NCBI GenBank assembly: GCA_002305685.1
Contig: DBQB01000023.1
Span: 1-26,110, forward strand
Reading direction: 5' to 3'
Source: Ruminococcaceae bacterium UBA1405
GTDB lineage: Bacteria > Bacillota > Clostridia > Oscillospirales > Ruminococcaceae
DNA length: 26,110 bases
This document shows positions 16,191-23,348 of this stretch, in pieces; the stretch's first letter is position 1; each line of letters begins with the position of its first letter. Made by a program: the position numbers and the translations under genes. The notes under the pieces were generated by a model. It made no database searches. It saw only the letters and a list, made by a program, of their open reading frames with translations, and was not told the origin of the DNA.

Positions 16191-17228
16191 TTATCCTTTC
16201 TTTCCGATTTTTTGCAGCAACTGGATAAACGACTGTGGGATCTCTCCCTTCTCATTGGTGGGTACGTCCCAGGTAACCGCTCCGCCGCCATGCAAAATAT
16301 AGTCTGTCCATGCCGTTGCCAGCGGTTCCGGGAAACGCGGCGCATCGCCTTGTCCCCAATTTTTTCCAAGAAAATTGAGCAGATGCAGCTGTGCCTGGCC
16401 CGCTCTACCCTGGAGCATATCCTCCCGAATTCGATGATGTCCAAAGGGGGTATAAAGGTAGCTGTTCATCTCTCCAGCGGTATAATCTTCCTCCTCAGAT
16501 AAAGGATCGACGGTATCTGACCGCTGAATTCCACCGTTAAAACAGATGGCACATTCGGGATTTCCTGCACGCAGCGCCGCGGCAAAACTATGAAAGTTGG
16601 GCGCTTGCGTAAACTGATACATCTGATCTGCGAAATATACCCCGTCAATCCACCAACCAGCACAGAGTTCTCCCCACTGCTGCGCCCAATAACGCACCAC
16701 CTGTTCCCACATTTGCTGAAACTCCGCCAGACGATGGTTGGGACGCCGTACCCGCACGCCATCTGGGGTAACCATCCGTACACCATTGGCATCATAGCAA
16801 TACCCGTTCTGCCATTTGAAATGCAAACAGGCCTGGAAATCCCCTTCCGGCGCCCCGCTGGGAAGATAGGCAAGGGTGCGTATCCCTTTCTTTTTCAGTG
16901 CGACAGCCAAATCCCGGAAGAGATCTCTTTGGGAACATTTGGAAAGAGGATACCCGACAATTTGGTCATATACTGGATTGGGCGCACAGTAAAAACCGCT
17001 GTTTTGACCGATGGTCAAAATAAACCATTTGGCTCCGGCCTGTTCCAGCTGATCTGCCAATCTTTCCACATCAAATCCATTTACCCGATGATTCCATTCC
17101 TTCACGGCGGTTTCCAAAGGAATCTCTACATTACCGCCCGGTTTTCGATGGGTGTCAACCGGGTGATAGAGCCAGTGGCTCATCATCCCAAAATTTCCCC
17201 GCATCCATAAAGCGCGTTGTGATTGCAT
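16191..17228 (-). CDS. GH29-like glycoside hydrolase (alpha-L-fucosidase-like)
   Basis: Predicted cytoplasmic (beta/alpha)8-barrel protein of 345 residues with no signal peptide. The features that suggest GH29 are the N-terminal GNFGMMSHWLYHPV, the DQLEQAGAKWFILTIGQNSGFY strand (compare the KxxGAKY segment of fucosidases) and GWWIDGVYF (191-199), where Asp 195 sits where GH29 keeps its nucleophile. It is shorter than most GH29 enzymes and lacks the usual C-terminal beta domain, so substrate and even activity are uncertain. AAAAAGGAGG precedes the ATG. It is 45 bp downstream of the alpha-galactosidase gene, so the pair probably handles one imported oligosaccharide. Confidence 0.6.
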   Translation of the reverse strand: MQSQRALWMRGNFGMMSHWLYHPVDTHRKPGGNVEIPLETAVKEWNHRVNGFDVERLADQLEQAGAKWFILTIGQNSGFYCAPNPVYDQIVGYPLSKCSQRDLFRDLAVALKKKGIRTLAYLPSGAPEGDFQACLHFKWQNGYCYDANGVRMVTPDGVRVRRPNHRLAEFQQMWEQVVRYWAQQWGELCAGWWIDGVYFADQMYQFTQAPNFHSFAAALRAGNPECAICFNGGIQRSDTVDPLSEEEDYTAGEMNSYLYTPFGHHRIREDMLQGRAGQAQLHLLNFLGKNWGQGDAPRFPEPLATAWTDYILHGGGAVTWDVPTNEKGEIPQSFIQLLQKIGKKG

Positions 17229-17273
17229 AGACGTTGCCTCCTTTTTATCTACATTGGTTTGCTTTATAAAAAA

Positions 17274-19052
17274 CTATCTCGACTCCTGCAACACCAAAAC
17301 GCGGCCGCCATGGGGCTGCATCTCCACCGAAAGGGAGTCAGAATACTGCCCAAGCTCTTCATCTGTCCAGAAATCTGACACCTGATATCTCCCTTCCAAA
17401 GGAATCGAGAGGGTTTTGGACTGCTGCTCCCAGTTAAACAGACACAGCAGCTTTTTCTCCGGCAGCTGTACCCAGCCGTACTCAAAACGGTCATTGTCAA
17501 AGACAGCTGCCACACCGGTTGCAGGAATCAGCCGTTTGAGACAGTTGAGCGATTGTTCTGAAAGCTGTGTCAACAAATCTCCGCTGAGGATCATCCCACC
17601 GCTGGCCACAACAAAGGCTTTATGAAATTCAAATTCCGCCGGGGTCAATTTGCTGGTTCGATCCACCCACTGATCCCCTCTCCAGGAGGAGAGATCGATG
17701 GGCTCCAGCACCACTACATCCGGATCGTTGTACCAAAGGCGATTGTTCTGCCAGTTGCGATAAAAGAGTTCCACCGCATTTCCGGAAACGTGTTTCCAAT
17801 CCCTTGCAATGTCGTTGGTCACCCGGTTGCCATGGCAAAGGCCCAGGATAGGCCAAAAAGGAGCGTTGCAGCCCAGGATAAAGCTATCCTCCCCCGCCGC
17901 CTCCACAATCGCCTGAATGGCACGGCGGAACGACTGTACCCTGGTCATCTTTGGATCATACCGCTTCCCTCCCGGCAAGGCGCCATAGGAGAGAAAATCC
18001 AATTTAAAGTAACGAATCCCCCACTCTTCCCGCATCACCTTTGTAATATCGTACAGATATTGACAGGCCGCCGGATTGGAACCATCCAGCATATACCAGT
18101 TCTCCTTGTGACCAATTTTGTTGAAGGGCTTTCCCTCTTCGTCCTGCACAAACCAGTCGGGGTGGTTCCGCAAAAGCGCCGAACCGACCTGACCCAAAAA
18201 GGGAGAGATGTATCCCGCCGGCTGCATCCCCGTTTCAAAGATTCGCCGGCAGATGGTTTTCATATCTGCGCCCAAACGGGGATGCGCAACCAGCCAATCT
18301 CCATCATAGGCTTCATAACCGCCATCGATCTGGATTCGTTTTAATTCCGGTATCTTTTCCGCCATTGCGCGGCTTTGCTCCACTAAGCCATCTACCGTCA
18401 TCGGGCGCAGACAATAGTAAGAACACCATCCGGTTGGGATTTCCGGATACTCCCGTCGAGAATGGTTTTTATGGATGGCCCTGGCCAGGTCAGACAACAG
18501 CCGATTGTGATCATAGCCAGTTTCCATAAACAATTCTTCCAACCGCCAGCTTTCTCCAGGATCCAGAGTCAGGCATTCGGTATCCATCACCAGCTCCAAA
18601 TAGTCCCCAGTAAAACGAAATTCTCCCATAAAACGGTTGCAGGAACCAAAGGCCACAAGCTCGGTCTGTTGTCCTTGCGGGAAAAACATCATCAGGTTAT
18701 AAACAATCCATTTTCCCTGGGTAAAAGGTGTATCGGGAAAGCGAAAGAATTCCCGGTCTGTGCCATAAGCACCAATGAGTTCCGGATGTTCCAAACTGCC
18801 GCGATACTGGGTCAGCATATGATAGCCTTCCCCATAAAAGCGGGTGTCCGGCGCGTAAGGCGCGGAACCGGAATAGAATACGATCTCCCGCACCTGAAGC
18901 GGCTTAGAGCCAGTGTTGGTCAGGACGATATTCAGACACTGCTCTTCACTGTCCCAACTGCGAAGAATCTGGACCTTGCTGCCATCATAAACGGTATTGT
19001 CTGCCAGACGCAGGACAGGGGTATCATGCAGAATCTTTTCTTGCAAGGACAT
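17274..19052 (-). CDS. Alpha-galactosidase, GH36 family
   Basis: Retaining glycosidase of 592 residues, expected to release alpha-linked galactose from oligosaccharides in the cytoplasm (no signal peptide). An N-terminal beta-supersandwich (about 1-200) is followed by a (beta/alpha)8 barrel: GWCSYYC, then RIQIDGGYEAYDGDW (about 239-253) and YFKLDFLSYG with nucleophile Asp at about 352. Acid/base Asp at about 414 lies in RVTNDIARDW. A short beta domain ends the protein. The KLDF rather than KWD form of the nucleophile motif places it in a less-studied GH36 branch, so other alpha-linkages are possible. The ATG at 19052 follows AGGAGG by 8 nt. It is first in the operon with the GH29-like gene. 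Confidence 0.87.
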   Translation of the reverse strand: MSLQEKILHDTPVLRLADNTVYDGSKVQILRSWDSEEQCLNIVLTNTGSKPLQVREIVFYSGSAPYAPDTRFYGEGYHMLTQYRGSLEHPELIGAYGTDREFFRFPDTPFTQGKWIVYNLMMFFPQGQQTELVAFGSCNRFMGEFRFTGDYLELVMDTECLTLDPGESWRLEELFMETGYDHNRLLSDLARAIHKNHSRREYPEIPTGWCSYYCLRPMTVDGLVEQSRAMAEKIPELKRIQIDGGYEAYDGDWLVAHPRLGADMKTICRRIFETGMQPAGYISPFLGQVGSALLRNHPDWFVQDEEGKPFNKIGHKENWYMLDGSNPAACQYLYDITKVMREEWGIRYFKLDFLSYGALPGGKRYDPKMTRVQSFRRAIQAIVEAAGEDSFILGCNAPFWPILGLCHGNRVTNDIARDWKHVSGNAVELFYRNWQNNRLWYNDPDVVVLEPIDLSSWRGDQWVDRTSKLTPAEFEFHKAFVVASGGMILSGDLLTQLSEQSLNCLKRLIPATGVAAVFDNDRFEYGWVQLPEKKLLCLFNWEQQSKTLSIPLEGRYQVSDFWTDEELGQYSDSLSVEMQPHGGRVLVLQESR

Positions 19053-19095
19053 AATCGCTACCTCCTGTTTTGTACTTCTTGGTAGAATGGCAAAA

Positions 19096-19113
19096 GACAG
19101 CAGCATTGCTGTC
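19096..19113. promoter_or_regulatory. Palindromic operator candidate before the alpha-galactosidase gene
   Basis: GACAGCA-GCAT-TGCTGTC, arms of 7 bp perfectly matched. Relative to the promoter at 19125-19153 it would cover about +5 to +22, a place suited to a repressor. No regulator gene of the operon is in the window, so the binding protein is unknown. Confidence 0.4.
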
Positions 19114-19124
19114 ATCTTACTATC

Positions 19125-19153
19125 ACTCTAGTACACAGCCTTTTATTTCACAA
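19125..19153 (-). promoter_or_regulatory. Putative promoter of the glycosidase operon
   Basis: On the minus strand there is TTGTGA (19153-19148), a 17-bp spacer and TAGAGT (19130-19125). Both hexamers are moderate matches, in keeping with a regulated promoter. Confidence 0.45.
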
Positions 19154-19546
19154 GCTACAGTTGCAATAAACAGGAAACATTTGATTGCTTTTTTCCATTA
19201 TCTTGTTATCGTTCTGAGAAATCCCTTTCTGCTGATGGATTGTGCCCTTTTTGTCTACGGTCAGGCTTTAAGATTTTAGGAACATTTATAAAGAAGAAGG
19301 ATCGTTAGAAAGCTCTTAAACAGGAAAGCATTTTCCATTTCCTTCGTGGATCTTGACCGTATCCAATTTAACTACTATGTTTATAGTAAAGATACGTTTT
19401 AAAGTTGTTAAAATGTTCATCAGCAAGCCGTCTATTTTTTGCCGTCTCCTTAGAGATAACAGAAAATACCGCACGACATCGCTCTTTCAACATTTTCACC
19501 GGTATGCATCTGGCAGAACATGAAACAGAAGCGGAGATATCAAGCA
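19154..19546. other. AT-rich intergenic region between divergent transcription units
   Basis: This stretch separates the minus-strand glycosidase operon from the plus-strand metallopeptidase gene. It holds no supportable gene. I see the plus-strand promoter at 19353-19381 and little else; base composition drops here compared with the DNA to the left. Confidence 0.6.
19353..19381 (+). promoter_or_regulatory. Putative promoter of the metallopeptidase-like gene
   Basis: TTGACC (19353-19358), a 17-bp spacer and TATGTT (19376-19381). The leader to the ATG at 19547 would be about 160 nt. Confidence 0.5.
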
Positions 19547-20398
19547 ATGCGAATCATCAATACATTTGAGCAAATTCACTCTTGTTTTAAAAACAATCTA
19601 TTTGATCTGGATTCTTGGAGGAAATATACCAAACAGTTTTCCAGTGAACTAAGTGAAAAGTGCGAACGAGATGCAAGAAATTACGATTACTGCCGCGACA
19701 TCTTACCTGTTATTCACAATGTTGTATCCCATCACGAAGCAGCACAGTTGGCCAACAATTCCTTTATCGCTGTAACACAACAACTCAACCGCAACATAAA
19801 AAAACTTTTTGAAAACGATATCGAATTGGACGTGATTCTTTATCTGGGATTATGCAACGGTGCAGGCTGGGCAACAACACTTGACGGCAGAAATGCCATC
19901 TTGCTTGGAATCGAAAAAATCATAGAATTAAACTGGCAAAACGAAACCGCTTTGCGAGCATTGCTATTCCATGAAATTGGTCACATATGGCATAAAACCT
20001 ATGGAAATTTTTCTCCGAAAACGCAATCAAAGGGAGAAGATTCACTGGTGCAGCTATATCAGGAAGGAATTGCAATGGTTTGTGAACAGATTTTATGTCA
20101 AGACAATCACTACTATCATCAAAATCAAAACGATTGGCTTACCTGGTGTACCTCCAATATAACCGATATCAAACAGGAATATCTCCAACGCATAGATAAC
20201 AACATAAGCACGCAGGACTTTTTCGGAGATTGGTGCAGTTATAAACATCACAGTGATGTCGGTTATTATTTGGGATGTGTGTTTATTCAATATTTGCAGC
20301 AACAGTATCCGCTGGTTGAAATCGCAAAGTTAAATGTCCGTCAGCTTTATCAGTATTTTAAGACCTTTGTACTGTCAACATCATTTTGTCATAAATAA
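19547..20398 (+). CDS. HExxH zinc metallopeptidase-like protein of unknown function
   Basis: Protein of 283 residues that I do not recognise by name. A zinc-binding HEIGH (142-146) lies in a hydrophobic helix (ALLFHEIGHIWHK), and LYQEGIAMVCEQ follows about 30 residues later, where Glu 173 can be the third ligand. This gluzincin-like arrangement resembles the DUF2268 / peptidase-MA type domains. A GWATTLDGRNAILLGIEKI strand-helix precedes the site, as is usual in such domains. No signal peptide or membrane segment is evident, so it probably acts in the cytoplasm. I prefer the ATG at 19547 (GCGGAGA about 10 nt upstream) to the one at 19520, which has no ribosome site. The gene is AT-rich, stands alone, and is closed by its own terminator, suggesting acquisition. 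Confidence 0.75.
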   Translation: MRIINTFEQIHSCFKNNLFDLDSWRKYTKQFSSELSEKCERDARNYDYCRDILPVIHNVVSHHEAAQLANNSFIAVTQQLNRNIKKLFENDIELDVILYLGLCNGAGWATTLDGRNAILLGIEKIIELNWQNETALRALLFHEIGHIWHKTYGNFSPKTQSKGEDSLVQLYQEGIAMVCEQILCQDNHYYHQNQNDWLTWCTSNITDIKQEYLQRIDNNISTQDFFGDWCSYKHHSDVGYYLGCVFIQYLQQQYPLVEIAKLNVRQLYQYFKTFVLSTSFCHK

Positions 20399-20400
20399 TA

Positions 20401-20440
20401 AAGAGCGAACCGACCAATAAAGTCAGTTCGCTCTCTTATA
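20401..20440 (+). terminator. Terminator after the metallopeptidase-like gene
   Basis: Stem with arms GAGCGAACCGAC (20403-20414) and GTCAGTTCGCTC (20422-20433), one mismatch, loop of 7 nt. The downstream tail TCTTATAA is only partly T-rich; the opposite strand tail (TTTATTATTT) is better, so it may act in both directions. Confidence 0.65.
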
Positions 20441-20678
20441 ATGAAAAATATTACCTAATCGTTGCCAAGTCGGGCTTTAACCCCTCAAAAACCCCGTTAT
20501 ATCAGGCTTTTTCGGATTTTAAGAAATCATTTCCACTCGGCAAATTCAGATATAGTAGGGCGTATTTGAGGTGGTTTCATAGGAAAAACTTTCGCAAAGG
20601 CGCACTTGTACGCTGTTCATCTCGACCATTGACGGCTACGGCTGGGATTTCCACTTGCAAAACTATGGTTTTGCGTAA
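20441..20678. other. Non-coding edge of the island with left direct repeat
   Basis: No complete gene is visible. The stretch contains the left 19-bp repeat (20527-20545). It also contains a short plus-strand reading that looks coding-like (ending TIDGYGWDFHLQNYGFA-stop near 20678) but lacks a start and a ribosome site. It may be debris of an older mobile element. Confidence 0.4.
20527..20545 (+). repeat. Left 19-bp direct repeat, att-like
   Basis: TCATTTCCACTCGGCAAAT matches TCATTCCCACTCGACAAAT at 24485-24503 in 17 of 19 positions and the same orientation. The complement of the right copy contains GAGTGGGAATGA, the codons that end many guaA genes (Glu-Trp-Glu-stop), a frequent target of genomic-island integrases. 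No guaA lies here. The pair could mark the ends of the ars-like island, but no integrase remains. Confidence 0.4.
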
Positions 20679-21088
20679 CTACAACAGTCCATTTTCTATT
20701 CTGTTTTTCAGGCAAAGAACCTTTTCCCCAATGCTGCGGATCGCTTCTATAAAGTACCCATCCTCCTTGCCGGTAGGATCATCCAGCCCCCAATCCTCCC
20801 GGTATCGCAGGGCAGCGACGGGCAGGACACATTGCACCCCATGGTAATCACAATGTCCACCGGGGGCAGTTCCCGCAGCAGCTTGCTGCGCTGTGTCTGC
20901 TCCATATCCACATCATAAAGCTGCTTCATCAGTCGGACAGCGTTCTGGTTAATTTGCGGCTTGGTTTCTGTTCCTGCGGAATAACTGTCAAATACATCGG
21001 AAGCCAGAAGTTTGCCCAGGGCTTCTGCAATTTGGCTGCGGCAGGAATTGTGGACACATACAAAAGCTACCTTTGGTTTTTTGGCCAT
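20679..21088 (-). pseudogene. arsC: Arsenate reductase (LMW-PTPase type), frameshifted
   Basis: The N-terminal part is a thioredoxin-coupled arsenate reductase: VAFVCVHNSCRSQIAEALG has the CX5R anion loop (Cys 11 to Arg 17). SAGTETKPQ and IVITMGCNVSCPSLPC follow, including the cysteines used as the resolving pair. Near 20800-20812 one base is missing. The running frame ends after 113 residues (stop at 20747), while the shifted frame continues as RYREDWGLDDPTGKEDG and on to NRIENGLL, stopping at 20679. The family's DDP loop (general-acid aspartate) is in the lost part, so activity is doubtful unless recoded. The ATG at 21088 lies 3 bp after the thioredoxin-like gene and follows it in the permease operon. 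Confidence 0.82.
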
Positions 21089-21091
21089 GAT

Positions 21092-21436
21092 TTACCCCCG
21101 CACCTTCTGAATCAACACCTTGGCTTCATCCTTTTTGAGAACTTTACCATAGGACACTACCTTACCATCCACTACCAGCGCCGGGGTGGACATCACGCCA
21201 TAGGCGGCGATCTGAGCAAAATCCGTCACATGGTCAATGGTGGTTTCCATGCCCAGCTCTGCCAGCGCCTCACGGGCAGCCTGCTCCAGAGCATTGCATT
21301 TGGCGCAGCCGGAGCCAAGCACTTTGACACCGCCGGACCCTTTGCCCGCCTCTGCTTGAGACATTGCCTCAGGCGTGCAGCTACCACAGCAGCAGGACGT
21401 TTTTTCCTGTTGTTTGTTTTTGTGAAACAATCCCAT
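21092..21436 (-). CDS. Thioredoxin-family redox protein (TM0996/MTH895 type)
   Basis: Small 114-residue protein. The C-terminal part (about 37-114) is a thioredoxin/glutaredoxin-like fold: KVLGSGCAKCNAL carries the active CxxC (Cys 44 and 47), and MSTPALVVDGKVVSYG has the cis-proline loop. It belongs with redox-active disulfide protein 2 / TM0996-type proteins. The N-terminal tail has a Cys cluster (CCCGSC, 15-20) that may bind metal or thiol-reactive oxyanions. AGGAGG lies 8 nt before the ATG. It is placed between the permease (17 bp upstream) and arsC (3 bp downstream). A role in reducing or handing on As or a related metalloid is inferred from this position. Confidence 0.87.
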   Translation of the reverse strand: MGLFHKNKQQEKTSCCCGSCTPEAMSQAEAGKGSGGVKVLGSGCAKCNALEQAAREALAELGMETTIDHVTDFAQIAAYGVMSTPALVVDGKVVSYGKVLKKDEAKVLIQKVRG

Positions 21437-21453
21437 GGTTCATACCTCCTAAA

Positions 21454-22455
21454 TTAAATGAAAAGAAATTGGAATACATTGAACAAGTAGCCTACCAGGA
21501 TAATGCCAACGGTGCAAACACCGATAAACAGAGCCAGCAGCTTCGGCTTGACGGCCTTCTGCAGCATAATGAGAGACGGCAAACTCAGTGTTGTCACGGC
21601 CATCATAAAGGACAAAATGGTGCCAAGCTGTGCGCCTCTTGCCAGCAAAGCTTCTGCCACCGGGATGGTGCCGAAAATATCCGCATACATGGGAACGCCC
21701 ACCAAGGTGGCCAGAAGTACACCAAAGGGATTGTTGCTGCCCAATACAGCCGTGATCCAGCTTTCCGGTATCCAGTTGTGGATCACGGCTCCGATCCCCA
21801 CACCCACTAAAATATAGGGGAACACCTTTTTGAAGGTGGAAACAACCTGCTCTTTTGCGTACTGCACACGCTCTGTTTTGGTAAGGGTGGGAGACTCAAT
21901 ATCCACGCTTCCAGCGGAAAGGATAAAGCCCTCCACATACTTTTCCATGTGCATCTTTTCGATGATTGTGCCGCCGGCCACAGCGATCACCAATCCCACC
22001 AACACATAAATCACAGCCACTTTCGCCCCAAAGATGCTCATGAGCAGTACCAGACTACCCAAGTCCACCATAGGGGAGGAAATCAGGAAAGAGAAGGTCA
22101 CTCCCAAAGGAAGTCCCGCGCTGGTAAAGCCAATAAAGAGTGGGATGGAGGAGCAGGAACAGAACGGCGTTACCGTTCCCAACAAGGCCGAAATGATGTT
22201 TGCTCCAATGCCGTGAAACCGGCCTAGAATTTTCTTGCTTCGTTCCGGAGGAAAATAGCTTTGGATGTAGGAAATGACAAAGATCAGGCAGCACAGCAGT
22301 ACAGTGATCTTAATCACATCGTATAGAAAAAACTGAACACTGCCGCCCACTCGACTACCTGTGTCCAATCCAAATACAGATAGGCCATTGCCAATCAATC
22401 GGTTCAGCCACTTCATTCCTAAAATCTCGTCTTGAAAGAATTGCCATACACTCAT
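21454..22455 (-). CDS. Two-domain permease, UPF0718/ArsP-like
   Basis: Polytopic membrane protein of 333 residues with about eight hydrophobic segments. The cysteine motif GTVTPFCSCSSIPLF (about 93-107) sits in one of them, and an internal repeat-like partner segment (LVGVPMYADIFGTIPVAEAL) appears in the second half. These are the marks of the UPF0718/DUF318 permeases, which include the organoarsenical exporter ArsP. Gene context (ArsR regulator, thioredoxin-like protein, arsenate reductase) supports metalloid export, but the actual substrate (trivalent organoarsenical, arsenite, other) cannot be read off. The ATG at 22455 has GAGG 9 nt upstream. It is first in the permease-thioredoxin-arsC operon and has an ArsR-type palindrome about 35 bp upstream. 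Confidence 0.87.
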   Translation of the reverse strand: MSVWQFFQDEILGMKWLNRLIGNGLSVFGLDTGSRVGGSVQFFLYDVIKITVLLCCLIFVISYIQSYFPPERSKKILGRFHGIGANIISALLGTVTPFCSCSSIPLFIGFTSAGLPLGVTFSFLISSPMVDLGSLVLLMSIFGAKVAVIYVLVGLVIAVAGGTIIEKMHMEKYVEGFILSAGSVDIESPTLTKTERVQYAKEQVVSTFKKVFPYILVGVGIGAVIHNWIPESWITAVLGSNNPFGVLLATLVGVPMYADIFGTIPVAEALLARGAQLGTILSFMMAVTTLSLPSLIMLQKAVKPKLLALFIGVCTVGIILVGYLFNVFQFLFI

Positions 22456-22488
22456 CCCACAAACCTCGCTTTGCTCAGAATCAAAAAC

Positions 22489-22508
22489 ACATCAAAAAAA
22501 TTTGATGT
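22489..22508. promoter_or_regulatory. ArsR-type operator before the permease operon
   Basis: ACATCAAAAAAATTTGATGT: two 8-bp arms (ACATCAAA and TTTGATGT) with 4 bp between, the same palindrome as at 22873-22892. It lies between the arsR terminator and the permease start. I see no strong sigma-A promoter beside it, so control may act on read-through from arsR or on a weak promoter. Confidence 0.7.
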
Positions 22509-22519
22509 TTTATCCTAAA

Positions 22520-22550
22520 ATAAACGCCATCGGTAAGAGATGGCGTTTAT
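22520..22550 (-). terminator. Terminator overlapping the arsR stop
   Basis: Perfect 12-bp stem (ATAAACGCCATC with its complement) around a 7-nt loop. On the minus strand the stem is followed by TTTAGG. The arsR stop codon lies in the upstream arm. It should weaken transcription from arsR into the permease operon. Confidence 0.7.
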
Positions 22551-22861
22551 CTGCCACAGGAAGGGCAGTGATTATCTTGCTCTGTGTCAGGGGTCAAAAT
22601 AGCCCGCAGCCGTTCCATCGCCCATTCCCCTCCAGATGCACTCAAACGGTAATGTGTCCATTTGCCTTCCTGCCGACTGACTACGATACCAGAATCACAC
22701 AGGATTTTCATGTGATAGGACAACCCCGATTGCGTCAGATCCATGGGCTCCTGCAAGACACAGGCACACTTCTCCCCGCTGCGTAATTGTTCCAAAATGG
22801 CAAGGCGCTTGGGATCACACAACGCCTTAAACACCTTGGCGTCCTCTGAGTAGTTTCCCAT
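22547..22861 (-). CDS. ArsR/SmtB-family metalloregulator
   Basis: Winged-helix repressor of 104 residues that releases DNA on binding a metalloid or metal. ALCDPKRLAILEQLRSGEKCACVLQE puts a Cys pair (Cys 32, Cys 34) in the alpha3 position used by As(III)/Sb(III) sensors. DLTQSGLSYHMKIL is the recognition helix region, followed by the wing (GIVVSRQEGKWTHYRL). A C-terminal CPSC (Cys 99, Cys 102) may add a second site. The ATG at 22861 has GAGGTGA upstream. Its own promoter (22897-22925) overlaps the start of a matching palindrome, implying autorepression. A second palindrome before the permease suggests joint control of the exporter operon. Confidence 0.9.
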   Translation of the reverse strand: MGNYSEDAKVFKALCDPKRLAILEQLRSGEKCACVLQEPMDLTQSGLSYHMKILCDSGIVVSRQEGKWTHYRLSASGGEWAMERLRAILTPDTEQDNHCPSCGR

Positions 22862-22872
22862 CTGCTCACCTC

Positions 22873-22892
22873 ACATCAAAAGTTTTTGATGT
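22873..22892. promoter_or_regulatory. ArsR-type operator at the arsR promoter
   Basis: ACATCAAAAGTTTTTGATGT: perfect 9-bp arms with a 2-bp centre. It begins 4 bp downstream of the -10 box and covers the expected transcription start, so a bound dimer would block initiation. It recurs before the permease operon. Confidence 0.8.
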
Positions 22893-22896
22893 AATT

Positions 22897-22925
22897 AGTA
22901 TATGCAACAGAGGCTTGTTTGTCAA
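22897..22925 (-). promoter_or_regulatory. Consensus sigma-A promoter of arsR
   Basis: On the minus strand there is TTGACA (22925-22920), a 17-bp spacer and TATACT (22902-22897). This is a near-perfect promoter, as expected for a strongly repressed gene. Its -35 box touches the stop codon of the relaxase remnant. Confidence 0.85.
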
Positions 22926-23135
22926 TAGCTATCCATACTTTTTATTTTACCGTTTCCCTGTTCACCGGAACGCCGGGGGCGCTTGCGGCCTTTCTCTGCC
23001 TGTTCCCGCTGTTTATCGGCCTTTAACACCTGTTTGGGCCAAAGGCCCTTATGACCCGCTCATAGTCAGCGGAGACTTGCCGCAGGGCCTTGGTCTCCCG
23101 CTTGAGCTCCTGCAAATGGTCATACAGGCGGAGAG
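22922..23135 (-). pseudogene. C-terminal remnant of a mobilisation relaxase, frameshifted
   Basis: On the minus strand two frames join into one coding-like tail: RLYDHLQELKRETKALRQ, then VSADYERVIRAFGP, and after a one-base shift near 23029-23036 VLKADKQREQAEKGRKRP and on to KIKSMDSY-stop at 22922. The basic, coiled-coil style resembles the C-terminus of MobA/MobL-like relaxases of Firmicutes mobilisable elements. No relaxase core is present, and the homologous stretch ends abruptly near 23135. The assignment is from style and wording of the tail only, so family is uncertain. Confidence 0.45.
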
Positions 23136-23235
23136 ATCACCTGGGACGAATACTTTGAATGAAACTCAACTGGCCTTATACCTGTGACGATTGCGGAAAT
23201 CATGAGTCAAGCGTTTCTCAACGGAACAATAAATA

Positions 23236-23253
23236 AGACAAACAAAACTACCC
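23236..23253 (+). repeat. Left terminal inverted repeat of the IS
   Basis: AGACAAACAAAACTACCC; matches the complement of 24349-24366 in all 18 positions. Confidence 0.85.
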
Positions 23254-23300
23254 TGCTGGATGACAAATAACCGAACCAGTAAAAACAGATAGTGACAAAA

Positions 23301-23343
23301 TACCCCCTGATGTAGGAAAATGGAAGTACTACATCAGGGGGTA
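23301..23343 (+). promoter_or_regulatory. Hairpin that covers the transposase ribosome site
   Basis: Perfect 15-bp inverted repeat: TACCCCCTGATGTAG (23301-23315), a 13-nt loop and CTACATCAGGGGGTA (23329-23343). The transposase ribosome site AGGGGG (23336-23341) is inside the right arm, 7 nt before the ATG at 23349. Transcripts entering from outside would fold it shut; a transcript starting within the hairpin would not. Such protection from read-through is known for several insertion sequences. Confidence 0.75.
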
Positions 23344-23348
23344 TCAGT

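Noticed and set aside
23157..23231. Short plus-strand ORF starting MKLNWPYTCDDCGNH, with ATGA overlap to an upstream EITWDEYFE-stop reading
   Set aside because: The overlap looks like coupled genes of a mobile element, but both readings are very short and bounded by the relaxase junction and the IS; kept only as possible debris.
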